From: CAYRJD01 sp965212125 | Lineage (GTDB): Bacteria; Actinomycetota; Acidimicrobiia; Acidimicrobiales; Poriferisodalaceae | Length of the DNA stretch: 64,000 nt | NCBI GenBank assembly: GCA_965212125.1 | Contig: OZ243045.1 | Location: 1,736,001-1,800,000, forward strand | Direction: 5' to 3' | Part shown: positions 63,811 through 64,000 of the stretch, in pieces | Numbering within the stretch: position 1 is the stretch's first letter | Layout: the number at the start of each line of letters is the position of its first letter | Made by a program: the position numbers and the translations under genes | The notes under the pieces: model-generated | What the model was told of the DNA's origin: nothing | Database searches by the model: none | What the model saw: only the letters and a program-made list of their open reading frames with translations

Positions 63811-64000
63811 CTACTTCACCACGTACACGATGTACCAGGTGGCGACCCAAGCCAGCACGACGAAGTCCCAGAAAAATACGGCGGAGCCGAGCGGGGTGCT
63901 GCCGGCTGGTCCAACGCTGCCGCCAAGCGAACGCAGCGTCATTAGCCCTAGGTAGAACATTCCCACGATCACCAGAGCCAGGGCTAGGCCGGTGGTTGCG
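63811..64000 (-). CDS. Cytochrome c oxidase subunit III-like, N-terminus outside window
   Basis: The last ~62 residues of a minus-strand frame ending at TAG 63813-63811: a helix with ALVIVGMFYLGLMTL, a Gly/Ser linker, and FFWDFVVLAWVATWYIVYVVK at the end. The closing helix matches the end of heme-copper oxidase subunit III (YWHFVDxVW), with His replaced by Asp. A second subunit III in one cluster suggests either a divided function or an alternative isoform. Confidence 0.75.
   Translation of the reverse strand, partial: ATTGLALALVIVGMFYLGLMTLRSLGGSVGPAGSTPLGSAVFFWDFVVLAWVATWYIVYVVK

Overview
The window is GC-rich, densely coding bacterial DNA and looks like a chromosome segment of an aerobic actinomycete (Actinomycetota). 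Supporting signs are a WhiB-family iron-sulfur regulator, the mycothiol gene mshA beside a YbjN-domain gene and a histidine phosphatase (an order also known from mycobacteria), frequent GTG/TTG starts and very tight ATGA-type gene overlaps. The respiratory chain differs from the mycobacterial bcc-aa3 arrangement: cytochrome b is split in two as in b6f complexes, and oxidase subunit II carries its own cytochrome c domain (caa3 type). An Acidimicrobiia-like member is my best guess, but that is inference.

Layout. (1) From 35654 down to 1 every gene is on the minus strand. In transcription order they are a small membrane protein, a two-cluster ferredoxin, split cytochrome b, Rieske protein, a diheme cytochrome c and a membrane protein; then a complete 14-subunit NADH dehydrogenase operon (nuoA to nuoN, 30119 to 14235); then a second complex I operon without nuoE, nuoF and nuoG (nuoA-D and nuoH-N, 14147 to 3243); then a MidA/NDUFAF7-type methyltransferase and an acetyl-CoA synthetase cut by the window edge. 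(2) 36054-36878 is a divergent membrane-anchored cytochrome c. (3) 36885-41449 is a haem operon (hemA, hemC, hemD, hemL). (4) 41606-47106 holds a SAM hydrolase-family protein, proC, a YbjN protein, mshA, a membrane protein and a MoaD-like protein. (5) 47162-52381 holds a histidine phosphatase, tRNA-Lys, dUTPase, a potassium channel, oligoribonuclease and an MBL-fold hydrolase. (6) 52698-55758 holds whiB, a TlpA-like thioredoxin, ccdA and a poly-gamma-glutamate hydrolase-like gene. (7) 55813-58617 holds paired fluoride channels, pdxH and serS. (8) 58661-64000 is a caa3-type cytochrome c oxidase cluster, the last gene cut by the window edge.

How it fits together. The genes supply two complex I forms, a b6-type quinol:cytochrome c reductase, c-type cytochromes, a caa3 oxidase, haem synthesis and thiol-redox proteins for cytochrome c maturation: nearly a whole aerobic electron transport chain.

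Most notable signals: (a) tandem repeats with a 15-bp unit at about a dozen loci, in genes and in non-coding gaps; (b) the 11-subunit complex I, whose NuoD has Trp where the quinone-binding Tyr is expected yet keeps the Arg that NDUFAF7 methylates in mitochondria, with a MidA/NDUFAF7 gene next to it; (c) a b6-like cytochrome b with the haem-cn cysteine but an APWY Qo motif; (d) a peptide motif shared by the N-termini of the subunit IV-like protein and the divergent cytochrome c.
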